Source: Clostridia bacterium (GTDB lineage Bacteria > Bacillota_E > SLMV01 > PUMD01). Taken from it: a DNA stretch of 6,331 nt. The stretch lies in contig PWUC01000159.1 of the NCBI GenBank assembly GCA_003562655.1, positions 1 through 6,331 on the forward strand, written 5' to 3'. A program made the position numbers and the translations under genes. Shown here piece by piece: positions 1 through 5,423 of the stretch; position 1 is the stretch's first letter; each line of letters begins with the position of its first letter. Under the pieces are notes generated by a model, which was given only the letters and a program-made list of their open reading frames with translations, had not been told where the DNA came from and made no database searches.

Positions 1-288
1 ATGATCACCGCCATAATGGTGGGCATCCTGGGCATGAGACTCCTGCGGGCCGGGGGTCTTCGGACCATCACCGGTGACCCGGTGAAGATATCGACGAAAC
101 CGCTGGGGCGCCTGTCCCCTCTCGGTGCTGCGATCTTCGGAGCCGGGTGGGGACTGTCCGGTGCCTGCCCGGGAACGGTCCTCGCCCAGCTGGGATCGGG
201 CAAGCTGATGGCGCTCTTCACCCTTGCCGGGATGATACTGGGCACCTACACCTACGCCCTGCTCAGGGAGAGGGCGGGTGGGGGTTAG
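1..288 (+). CDS. YeeE/YedE-type (DUF6691) membrane transporter, C-terminal part
   Basis: This is probably the C-terminal portion of a YeeE/YedE family integral membrane protein, a family that includes thiosulfate and other sulfur-compound transporters. The visible 95 residues hold the hallmark block GAGWGLSGACPGT (about residues 47-59), containing the conserved Cys-Pro-Gly of the family. Hydrophobic stretches flank it at about 1-12, 40-62 and 68-86, and the protein ends in a short Arg/Gly-rich tail. DUF6691 half-size proteins are usually well over 100 residues with further membrane segments upstream. An ATG happens to lie at base 1, but no upstream sequence or ribosome site can be seen, so I treat the gene as cut by the window edge. 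In many genomes such proteins occur as adjacent pairs, so a partner may lie just upstream. The specific substrate cannot be told from this fragment. Confidence 0.75.
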   Translation: MITAIMVGILGMRLLRAGGLRTITGDPVKISTKPLGRLSPLGAAIFGAGWGLSGACPGTVLAQLGSGKLMALFTLAGMILGTYTYALLRERAGGG

Positions 289-371
289 ATCAGTGCCAGA
301 GGCCGGGGGCGTTCTCGTCAGCCGTCCCCGTCCTGGACTGAGACGTCGACTGCCCGAAAGGAGCGGACTCA

Positions 372-1106
372 ATGAAGACAGATAAGTACCTAAGCCTGCT
401 CGCCTACGTGTTCATGGTGGGGGTGAACGCCCTGGCCAGCCTTCTTCCCCTCAATGACCAGACTACGGCCGAGATCTCCGGCAGATACCCGACCCTGATA
501 ACTCCTGCGGGGTATGTCTTCGCGATCTGGGGTCTCATATACCTGACCCTGGCTGGATTCGTGGTCTTTCAACTGCTCAGTGAGAGCAACCAGCGACTGA
601 CACGGATCCGGCACCTGTTCATCGCCTCATCCCTGCTGAACGCAGCCTGGCTGTTCGCATGGCACTGGGAGAGACTCGCCCTGTCGCTGGTGATCATGCT
701 GGCGCTGCTGGTCGTGCTGGTAGCCACGTACCTGGCCGTTCGCCAGCAAGAATGGGAGTCACCCGCCGCCCGCTGGTTCTTAAAGCTACCCTTCAGCATA
801 TACCTCGCCTGGATCAGCGTGGCCACGATAGTGAACGTGAGCGTGGTCCTGTATGCATCGGGTTGGGAGGGATGGGGCATCAGTGCGGTCGGCTGGACCG
901 TGGTGCTCATCGTCGTGGCGACGGTTCTCGGTGCTTCTGCCCTCCTCATCCGGACGGACCCGACCTTCGCACTGGTCATCATCTGGGCTCTCACCGGGGT
1001 CGCGGCCAACAACACTGACATCACCCTCGTTGCAACGACCGCCTGGACGGCGGGCGTTGCCCTGGCAATCCTCGTGGGATGGAGGACTGCTACCTGTCGC
1101 CTGTGA
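372..1106 (+). CDS. TspO/MBR-like (tryptophan-rich sensory) membrane protein, long form
   Basis: This is a 244-residue multi-pass membrane protein resembling the TspO/MBR family, whose better known members bind porphyrins and related ligands. I count about eight hydrophobic segments: residues 7-27, 46-69, 82-98, 102-123, 137-161, 170-193, 198-212 and 217-237. Family-like motifs include the N-terminal Asn-Ala-Leu followed by LPLN (25-28), PAGYVFAIWGLIYL (45-58), LNAAWLFAWHW (89-99) and the PFSIYLAWISVATIVN stretch (140-155). Tryptophan is frequent. Classical TspO has about 150-160 residues and five helices, so this is the longer, roughly 240-260 residue subgroup, whose function is poorly defined. 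The ATG sits 8 nt after GAAAGGAG (356-363), which fixes the start. It lies 83 nt after the transporter gene on the same strand, so co-transcription is possible but unproven. A GC hairpin follows at 1148-1180. Family placement is by motif recognition; ligand binding is not claimed. Confidence 0.72.
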   Translation: MKTDKYLSLLAYVFMVGVNALASLLPLNDQTTAEISGRYPTLITPAGYVFAIWGLIYLTLAGFVVFQLLSESNQRLTRIRHLFIASSLLNAAWLFAWHWERLALSLVIMLALLVVLVATYLAVRQQEWESPAARWFLKLPFSIYLAWISVATIVNVSVVLYASGWEGWGISAVGWTVVLIVVATVLGASALLIRTDPTFALVIIWALTGVAANNTDITLVATTAWTAGVALAILVGWRTATCRL

Positions 1107-1147
1107 AGGTAGATCCCTGGCCCCGTGGGGGTCACGGTCACACGAAA

Positions 1148-1180
1148 CGGCGGGCTCACGCACGTTGTCAGAGCCCGCCG
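1148..1180. terminator. Bidirectional hairpin terminator between convergent genes
   Basis: A perfect 10-bp GC-rich inverted repeat, CGGCGGGCTC (1148-1157) and GAGCCCGCCG (1171-1180), encloses a 13-nt loop. It is flanked by AAA on the left and CTTTG on the right, so it has short U-runs on both strands. It lies 41 nt after the stop of the TspO-like gene and 21 nt beyond the end of the minus-strand rubredoxin gene, which fits a shared terminator. The T-tracts are short, so termination may be partial. Confidence 0.7.
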
Positions 1181-1201
1181 CTTTGTCGGGCTGAACCCGA
1201 C

Positions 1202-1369
1202 TCAGTCCTTCTCCATCTTCCTGAATTCCGTCTTCTTGACACCACACCCGGGGCATGCCCAGTCTGCAGGGATCTCCTCAAAGGGAATCATCTCATCCAT
1301 GCCGGGCAGCCGTTCGTCGTCGTCCACATCGTAGGCAAAGCTGCACCCGGGACACTTCCATATCGCCAT
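1202..1369 (-). CDS. Rubredoxin
   Basis: This encodes a 55-residue rubredoxin, a small soluble electron carrier with one iron bound by four cysteines. The two knuckles are CPGC (C6, C9) and CPGCG (C39, C42). Between them are the typical acidic, Pro-rich segment and the IPADW turn, followed by the VKKTEF tail that matches the family's C-terminal G-V-x-K-xx-F pattern. The length is normal for the family. The residue after the first knuckle is Ser rather than the usual Gly, and the usual Tyr before the first Cys pair is replaced by a Trp-Lys. The reading frame stays open upstream to 1618, but the extension has no rubredoxin features. The ATG at 1369 is preceded by AAGGAG (complement of 1378-1383) at an 8-nt spacing, so I use this start. 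Rubredoxins serve oxygen or ROS detoxification and other redox chains in anaerobes; no partner oxidoreductase is visible here, so its role is unassigned. Confidence 0.93.
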   Translation of the reverse strand: MAIWKCPGCSFAYDVDDDERLPGMDEMIPFEEIPADWACPGCGVKKTEFRKMEKD

Positions 1370-1541
1370 GCTTACATCTCCTTCCCCACGTCCGGTTATC
1401 ATGTGATTCTTCATCCCGGCACCGTATCCCTTCTCATTCCCCCTTCCTCGCATGTTCACCGCTGACGACGAGGTCGTGGCGAGCGCCGTGATCCTGCTAG
1501 ACGTGTGCCGAGGTTCCCGGTTGAACCCACCGTACACCTTC

Positions 1542-1550
1542 ACTATACCA
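1542..1550 (-). promoter_or_regulatory. Candidate extended -10 promoter for rubredoxin
   Basis: On the minus strand the sequence reads TGGTATAGT, an extended -10 element (TGn followed by a 5/6 match to TATAAT). No good -35 hexamer is found 16-18 nt upstream. Transcription would start near 1535, giving a leader of roughly 165 nt before the rubredoxin ATG at 1369. This is a pattern match only; another candidate lies at 1617-1645 on the same strand. Confidence 0.4.
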
Positions 1551-1571
1551 TTTGGATAGGTGCGAAAGCCG

Positions 1572-1601
1572 AACAATACAATCCATATTGCATTTATTGT
1601 T
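1572..1601. repeat. Inverted repeat upstream of glnA promoter
   Basis: AACAATA (1572-1578) and TATTGTT (1595-1601) form a perfect 7-bp inverted repeat with a 16-nt spacer. Nested inside is CAAT-N4-ATTG (1579-1590). The right arm overlaps the presumed -35 region of glnA. The spacing suits a dimeric regulator contacting the DNA about two turns apart, so an operator is plausible. However, AT-rich promoters produce such symmetry by chance, and no named regulator motif was recognised. Confidence 0.4.
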
Positions 1602-1624
1602 TGACACCTACGGTACATTATGAT
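1597..1624 (+). promoter_or_regulatory. Candidate glnA promoter
   Basis: TATGAT (1619-1624) is a 5/6 match to the -10 consensus. With a 16-nt spacer it pairs with TTGTTT (1597-1602) as a weak -35. A perfect TTGACA lies at 1601-1606, but 17 nt downstream of it is only TAGCTT (1624-1629), a poor -10. Either arrangement places transcription start at about 1631-1636, some 40-45 nt before the GTG start of glnA. The region is AT-rich within a GC-rich window, which supports a promoter, but the exact hexamers remain uncertain. Confidence 0.45.
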
Positions 1625-1644
1625 AGCTTCTCCGTGTAATGTTC

Positions 1645-1657
1645 AGTATCGGATACT
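1645..1657. repeat. 13-bp palindrome in the glnA leader
   Basis: AGTATC-G-GATACT is a perfect 6-bp inverted repeat around a single central base. It lies about 20 nt downstream of the candidate -10 and just before the glnA Shine-Dalgarno site, so it would be in the early transcribed region. The position suits a repressor operator. A stem in RNA is unlikely because the loop would be one base. It does not match the GlnR/TnrA box. Confidence 0.4.
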
Positions 1658-1662
1658 TTCAT

Positions 1663-1667
1663 GGAGG
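1663..1667 (+). promoter_or_regulatory. Shine-Dalgarno site that sets the glnA start
   Basis: GGAGG at 1663-1667 sits 8 nt before a GTG at 1676. The first in-frame ATG (1661) overlaps this site and has no ribosome site of its own, and the next ATG (1691) is too far from it. The placement therefore favours the GTG. Confidence 0.7.
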
Positions 1668-1675
1668 TGGGAGAT

Positions 1676-3055
1676 GTGTCCCCGGATAGGATGAGCGCCA
1701 CTGATCTCCTGCGGCTGGTCGAAGAACGAAAAGTACACTTCGTGCGACTACAGTTCACAGACATAACGGGAATCCCCAAGAACGTCGAGGTACCGGTGAG
1801 CATGCTGCCCAGGGTCCTGGAGAACGGGATCGCTTTCGACGGCTCCTCCATCGAGGGCTTCGCGCGCATCTTTGAATCGGACATGTACCTTCAGGCTGAC
1901 CCCGACACTTTCCTGGTGTATCCGTGGCGGGCCGACACAGCGGACGGACCCCTCTGCCCGGTCAGCAACGGGCACCGGCGTACCGCCCGCCTGGTCTGCG
2001 ATGTGACCACCCCGGACGGTTCTCCCTTCCCGGGTGACCCGAGATTTGCCCTCCGCCGGGCCGTTGTGAAGGCGGCGGAACTCGGTTTCACCGCCTACAC
2101 CGGTCCTGAGCCCGAGTTCTTCCTCCTGCACAGGGACGCAAACGGCATCTCCACCCTGAACACCCACGATCATGGAGGGTACTTCGACCTGGCTCCCCTC
2201 GACCTGGGGGAAGAGGTGCGAAAGGACATAGTGCTCGCCCTCGACGCCATGGGCTTTAACGTCGAGGCTGCCCACCATGAGGTTGCCGCCGCCCAGCACG
2301 AGATCAACTTCCGCTACAGCGACATCCTCGATACAGCGGACAAGATCGTCACCTTCAAGCTGGTGACCAAGATAGTGGCGGGCTTCAGGGGCCTTCACGC
2401 TACCTTCATGCCGAAACCCATTCAGAACGAAAACGGCTCGGGCATGCACACCCACCTTTCGCTCTTTCGTGATGGAGTCAACGCATTCTATGATCCAGAC
2501 CAACCGTACAACCTATCCGATACCGCACGGTACTTCATCGGGGGACTCATCGATCACATCGGGGCTATCACGGCCCTGGCGAACCCGACGGTAAACTCTT
2601 ACAAGCGCCTCGTCGCCGGCTACGAGGCACCCGTCAATGTATCCTGGGCGCGCCAGAACAGGTCGGCACTGATCCGGATTCCCGACTCCAGGACCCCGGT
2701 CACGTCCACCCGGGTGGAGCTCCGTTCGCCCGATCCCTCGTGCAATCCATACCTGGCCTTCGCAGCCATCCTGCAGGCGGGGCTCGACGGCATCCAGCGA
2801 CAGCTGGAGCCTCCTGATCCCGTCGAGGAAGACATATACGAGATGAGCGAGCAGGAGCGGCAGACGAGAGACATCGCAACCCTTCCCCGTTCGCTGGACG
2901 AGGCCCTCGATGCCCTGGCGAAGGATGAGGTGGTGACAGCAGCAGTGGGCACCCACATCCTGGAGAGGTTTTTGGCTGCACGGCGCAGGGAGGCGGCCGA
3001 GGCACGGCTGGAGGTGACGCCCTGGGAGGTCGAACGCTACCTTCAGTCCTTCTGA
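1676..3055 (+). CDS. glnA: Glutamine synthetase type I (GSI-alpha)
   Basis: This cytoplasmic enzyme makes glutamine from glutamate, ammonia and ATP. Using the GTG start it has 459 residues, close to the roughly 444 of Bacillus GlnA. The N-terminal beta-grasp contains LQFTDITGIPKNVEVP (25-40). The catalytic domain shows FDGSSIEGF (54-62), HHEVAAAQHE with metal and nucleotide ligands, GSGMHTHLSLF, NPTVNSYKRLV followed by GYEAP (flap Glu317), and the Arg-rich RQNRSALIRIP and STRVELRSPD segments. The region DIYEMSEQER with the following Pro-rich loop replaces the NLYDLP adenylylation motif of E. coli-type GSI-beta. The enzyme is therefore presumably not controlled by adenylylation. R64 aligns with the Bacillus Arg62 that mediates glutamine feedback. 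In place of the family's HHEVAPGQHE there is AA for PG, a mild deviation. The ATG at 1661 (464 residues) or ATG at 1691 are alternative starts. No glnR is visible nearby. Confidence 0.97.
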   Translation: MSPDRMSATDLLRLVEERKVHFVRLQFTDITGIPKNVEVPVSMLPRVLENGIAFDGSSIEGFARIFESDMYLQADPDTFLVYPWRADTADGPLCPVSNGHRRTARLVCDVTTPDGSPFPGDPRFALRRAVVKAAELGFTAYTGPEPEFFLLHRDANGISTLNTHDHGGYFDLAPLDLGEEVRKDIVLALDAMGFNVEAAHHEVAAAQHEINFRYSDILDTADKIVTFKLVTKIVAGFRGLHATFMPKPIQNENGSGMHTHLSLFRDGVNAFYDPDQPYNLSDTARYFIGGLIDHIGAITALANPTVNSYKRLVAGYEAPVNVSWARQNRSALIRIPDSRTPVTSTRVELRSPDPSCNPYLAFAAILQAGLDGIQRQLEPPDPVEEDIYEMSEQERQTRDIATLPRSLDEALDALAKDEVVTAAVGTHILERFLAARRREAAEARLEVTPWEVERYLQSF

Positions 3056-3093
3056 GGGGCAACGGCATATCCTCAGTACCAGGTGGCATCGGA

Positions 3094-3127
3094 CGGCACG
3101 GTCGGGCCAGGTGGTCCGGCCGTGCCG
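3094..3127. terminator. GC-rich hairpin after glnA
   Basis: A 15-bp stem (3094-3108 pairing with 3113-3127; 13 Watson-Crick and two G-U pairs) closes a 4-nt loop AGGT. It begins 38 nt after the glnA stop. There is no T-run afterwards (GATAACC), so it may be a weak intrinsic terminator or an mRNA 3'-end stabilising structure. It separates glnA from the LUD-domain gene. Confidence 0.6.
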
Positions 3128-3266
3128 GATAACCATCGCCTCAGGGCTCTTCCCGGGCTAGCCAAAAGCCCATAACAGTCGCTGCCCTCCGCGGGGCGCA
3201 GGACCCGGGAGTCCTTCATCGAAAAGAAAATAGGTGACCGAGACATTGTGCGTGGGAGGAGATAAG

Positions 3267-3917
3267 ATGTCAGAGTACCAGGAAGCAAGAGACACGTATT
3301 ACAGACTCCGCTGTGAGAAGACAGCCCGATCGCTGCGGGACAACGGTTTTGATGCCGTTGTAGTCAGCGACCGCGAAGAGGCGGCGGAAACGGTGATGGG
3401 CCTCATAGGCCCGGGAGATACTGTGGGCGTACCCGGCACCGTTACCATCCGGGAGTTGAACCTGCTCGAGAGGCTCTCTGAGCGGGGCAACCACGTGGTG
3501 CAGCACTGGGTTACCGGCAAGTCAGGGGACGAGATGCGCCGTCTCCGCCTTGAGCAGATGAACTCGGACGTGCTGCTGACGAGCACCAACGCCGTCACCC
3601 TCGATGGGAAACTCATCAACATCGACGGCACGGGCAACCGGGTGGCGTCCATGGTCTTCGGTCCGAAGAAAGTCATCATCGTCGCCGGGGCCAACAAGAT
3701 AGCCCACGATCTCGAGGAGGGCATAACCCGGAGCAGGCGCGTAGCCGGTCCGATCAACGCCCTGCGCCTGGGAGGCGACAGGCCCTGCGCTAAGACCGGG
3801 TACTGCACCGACTGCGGACCCAGTACGACGATCTGTGCGATCACCGTGATCATGGAGCGCAAGCCGGGGAACACCGAGGTGACCGTCGTCCTGGTGCCCG
3901 AAGACCTGGGATATTGA
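3267..3917 (+). CDS. LUD-domain (LutC/YkgG-like) protein with Cys cluster
   Basis: This 216-residue cytoplasmic protein belongs to the LUD domain family (PF02589), which includes LutC and the C-terminal part of LutB of lactate utilisation. Signature stretches are VGVPGTVTIREL (53-64), the LLTSTNAVTLDGKLINIDGT block (103-122), NRVASMVFGPKKVIIVAGAN (124-143) and the closing VVLVPEDLGY (207-216). A cysteine set C174, C180, C183 and C190 in a PCAKTGYCTDC context resembles the cluster seen in many clostridial single-domain LUD proteins. It could bind metal or an Fe-S centre, but this is inference. The ATG at 3267 follows GGGAGGAG (3254-3261) at good spacing. An in-frame GTG at 3234 has no ribosome site and adds 11 unremarkable residues. 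No lutA or lutB neighbour is present, so lactate oxidation should not be assumed; these stand-alone members have no settled role. Confidence 0.88.
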   Translation: MSEYQEARDTYYRLRCEKTARSLRDNGFDAVVVSDREEAAETVMGLIGPGDTVGVPGTVTIRELNLLERLSERGNHVVQHWVTGKSGDEMRRLRLEQMNSDVLLTSTNAVTLDGKLINIDGTGNRVASMVFGPKKVIIVAGANKIAHDLEEGITRSRRVAGPINALRLGGDRPCAKTGYCTDCGPSTTICAITVIMERKPGNTEVTVVLVPEDLGY

Positions 3918-3936
3918 AGCATTCACGATGAAAGAG

Positions 3937-3979
3937 GAGAGGCCGGGATCCTCATGGCAGGGTGCGTACCCGGCCTCTC
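3937..3979. terminator. Hairpin terminator shared by LUD gene and peptidase
   Basis: A perfect 11-bp inverted repeat, GAGAGGCCGGG (3937-3947) and CCCGGCCTCTC (3969-3979), encloses a 21-nt loop. It lies 20 nt after the LUD stop and 17 nt beyond the minus-strand peptidase stop, so it can serve both convergent genes. On the minus strand a pyrimidine stretch (TCCTCTTTC) follows the stem; on the plus strand there is almost no T-run. Confidence 0.65.
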
Positions 3980-3996
3980 TGACCCGTGGATGCCTA

Positions 3997-5220
3997 CTAC
4001 TCAGTCAGCATGCACCCGAAATCCCTGGCTGCATCGCGGTCGGCGACCCTTTCTAGTTGCTGGAGAAATCGCCGGGTTGATGCGACGTTCTCTGCGATGA
4101 GGGCCCGGGCCAGTTCGGTGAAGCGGTCCCGCCCGATCCGGTCCGCCAGTCGATCCAACAGGACGCAGCCCTTGTGATATAAGACAGCGTGGGCCTCCCC
4201 CGACCCCCTCGCTATTCCCCTGATCGGCGGAAGATCCCTCGCTCTTTTTCGCTTGTCCTGCATAATGGCCTCCGCAGCGTCGGGAGAGTGCCACGCGGAT
4301 ACGGCCTGCACGGCGAAGTACTCCGCGAAGGATTCATTCAACCAGTCCTCCCAGGTCTCCGCCGAAGCGCGGTACCACCAGAGATGGGCGAATTCGTGGG
4401 CGAGCCATTTAAAGCTCCGGATCCCGTCGTCCTCGAGATCGCCAAGGGCATCATCGGACAGTACTATGAATGAGTCCCGGACATAACCACCACCGACGGA
4501 CCGGGGAGCGACGACCATCACTACTTTCCTGGCGGTATCGTCGGACAGGAGCTCCCGGTAATGGGAGAGAATCCACATCCCCGTATCCACCAGCGCCGCT
4601 GCCGCCTCCCGCCCACCTTCTTCGGTCACCGATACCGTCACCCCAAGGCCCTCTCCCTCGCCCGTCACGGTGTGAAAGCGGGGAGCAGCCAGCAGGACCA
4701 CGTCCTGCACCGCTGCGGAGGAGCTCAGGCGGTACCTCTCCCCATCCATATCCACGGCGTGGGCACCGACCACCTGGTAGTGCCCCGGGACACTGACATC
4801 GATGCAGTAGGTCAGTGCAAGTCGATCCGAGTCTTGCCACACCACCGGAAACCACGGACTGTACAGACCCAGCTCCACCCACTCGCCGGTGATCCGGTTG
4901 ATTTCGAAGTCGGTCACGGTGCCGATGCAGCCCGAGTATGCCACCTCAATCAGCGTGTCTCGCCCCACCCCTTGAGGTTCACTCAATGAGACCCTCACCC
5001 CTCGCCCCTCGGGGGCAAACGCACCCGGGGGCAGGTCTATGTAGCTCCATTCCTGGACCGCATCTCCCTCCAGGGCCCTCACTTGCAGGTCCTCGTGCAG
5101 GAGGAAATCCAGCTGCCGGATCTCCGGCGCCCCCCGGAGGGTGAGCTGCAAACGGGCGTCAAGATGCTGTTCATCGGGCGCGAGGTCAACTCGTCCCGAA
5201 AGGAAATACTGTTCGTTCAT
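3997..5220 (-). CDS. M1-like (gluzincin) zinc metallopeptidase
   Basis: This is a 407-residue protein with the architecture of M1-type aminopeptidases. A beta-rich N-terminal half (about 1-190) precedes a catalytic domain with HEFAH at 275-279, where H275 and H279 are zinc ligands and E276 is the catalytic base. WLNESFAEYFA follows, with E296 as the likely third ligand. LYHKG (Tyr348) matches the transition-state-stabilising Tyr of the M1 YxKG motif. The HExxH-to-Glu gap is 16 residues, against 18 in typical M1 enzymes. A clear GxMEN substrate motif is absent; VGGGYVRDSFI occupies roughly that place. The protein is much shorter than the 600-900 residue M1 enzymes. The ATG at 5220 has GGAGGAG 9 nt upstream. 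The frame stays open to 5370 and that extension contains a hydrophobic stretch, but it lacks a ribosome site. With the chosen start there is no signal peptide, so a cytoplasmic site is expected. The substrate is unknown. Confidence 0.82.
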   Translation of the reverse strand: MNEQYFLSGRVDLAPDEQHLDARLQLTLRGAPEIRQLDFLLHEDLQVRALEGDAVQEWSYIDLPPGAFAPEGRGVRVSLSEPQGVGRDTLIEVAYSGCIGTVTDFEINRITGEWVELGLYSPWFPVVWQDSDRLALTYCIDVSVPGHYQVVGAHAVDMDGERYRLSSSAAVQDVVLLAAPRFHTVTGEGEGLGVTVSVTEEGGREAAAALVDTGMWILSHYRELLSDDTARKVVMVVAPRSVGGGYVRDSFIVLSDDALGDLEDDGIRSFKWLAHEFAHLWWYRASAETWEDWLNESFAEYFAVQAVSAWHSPDAAEAIMQDKRKRARDLPPIRGIARGSGEAHAVLYHKGCVLLDRLADRIGRDRFTELARALIAENVASTRRFLQQLERVADRDAARDFGCMLTE

Positions 5221-5229
5221 GGCTCCCGT

Positions 5230-5236
5230 CTCCTCC
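5230..5236 (-). promoter_or_regulatory. Shine-Dalgarno site that sets the peptidase start
   Basis: The minus strand reads GGAGGAG here, ending 9 nt before the ATG at 5220. It lies inside the longer open frame (to 5370), so it argues against the upstream ATG codons at 5370, 5298 and 5292, none of which has a comparable site. Confidence 0.7.
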
Positions 5237-5275
5237 CCGCGGGACTCCCCCGGCACAGGGCCCCGCCTGCACACC

Positions 5276-5284
5276 ATCATACCA
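5276..5284 (-). promoter_or_regulatory. Candidate extended -10 promoter for the peptidase
   Basis: The minus strand reads TGGTATGAT, an extended -10 (TGn plus a 5/6 match). A TTATCA hexamer lies 19 nt upstream of TATGAT, a longer spacing than ideal. Transcription would start near 5269, giving a leader of about 50 nt and excluding translation from the upstream in-frame ATGs. An alternative, weaker pair is TTGTAA (5380-5385) and TATCAC (5358-5363), 16 nt apart. Confidence 0.4.
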
Positions 5285-5323
5285 CTCACACTCATGGGCA
5301 TGATAACCAGTGGAACCGGCAGT

Positions 5324-5354
5324 AGGTACCCCACGTCATTTACCGTGGGTGCCT
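5324..5354. repeat. Imperfect palindrome in the divergent peptidase/lipoprotein region
   Basis: AGGTACCCCACG (5324-5335) faces CGTGGGTGCCT (5344-5354) across an 8-nt spacer. Ten Watson-Crick pairs form with one bulged C and one G-T pair. It lies between two divergent genes, about 70 nt upstream of the lipoprotein ATG and 50-80 bp upstream of the presumed peptidase transcription start. An operator serving one or both genes is a reasonable reading; a fortuitous GC repeat is the alternative. Confidence 0.4.
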
Positions 5355-5423
5355 GAGGTGATATGCTCATGGCACGTACTTACAACGCATCCGAATAATG
5401 TTGGTATTAAGGAGATTGAGAGC

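Larger units (their letters stand above)
1370..1675. other. Divergent intergenic region between rubredoxin and glnA
   Basis: This 306-bp stretch contains no convincing gene. The part next to rubredoxin (1384-1530) is GC-rich and has small inverted repeats: ACGAC/GTCGT at 1465-1477 and GGTTC/GAACC at 1512-1527. It would form a leader of about 165 nt if rubredoxin is transcribed from the extended -10 at 1542-1550. The part next to glnA (about 1541-1660) is clearly AT-richer than its surroundings and holds promoter-like hexamers on both strands plus two inverted repeats, listed separately. Confidence 0.75.

Noticed and set aside
569..1159. 196-codon minus-strand open frame opposite the TspO-like gene
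   Set aside because: It is antisense to a well-formed membrane protein with a good ribosome site and has no domain features. It also runs into the terminator hairpin.
1370..1618. Open-frame N-terminal extension of rubredoxin (would give 138 residues)
   Set aside because: The extension has no rubredoxin or other domain features and runs across the candidate promoter. The internal ATG at 1369 has an ideal ribosome site and gives the normal family length.
1635..1651. Possible GlnR/TnrA box (TGTNA-N7-TNACA) before glnA
   Set aside because: The left half TGTAA fits, but the right half reads TATCG, missing two of the key bases; no other match was found in the region.
1748..2503. 251-codon minus-strand open frame inside glnA
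   Set aside because: It is antisense to a strongly conserved enzyme, has no recognisable protein features, and is expected from GC-rich codon bias.
3182..3201. Small inverted repeat (CTGC/GCAG) before the LUD gene as a regulatory hairpin
   Set aside because: The stem is interrupted by a mismatch and closes on a two-base loop, so it is not distinguishable from chance in GC-rich DNA.
3299..3922. 207-codon minus-strand open frame opposite the LUD gene
   Set aside because: The translation is low-complexity Ser/Arg/Val-rich and fully antisense to a clear LUD domain.
4561..4989. 142-codon plus-strand open frame opposite the peptidase
   Set aside because: It is His/Pro/Arg-rich with no start signal, and the minus-strand frame carries the zinc motif.
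5221..5370. Longer N terminus of the M1-like peptidase with a hydrophobic stretch resembling a signal anchor
   Set aside because: No ribosome site precedes the upstream ATGs, the stretch lacks a positively charged lead, and a candidate promoter and a strong GGAGGAG lie inside it.
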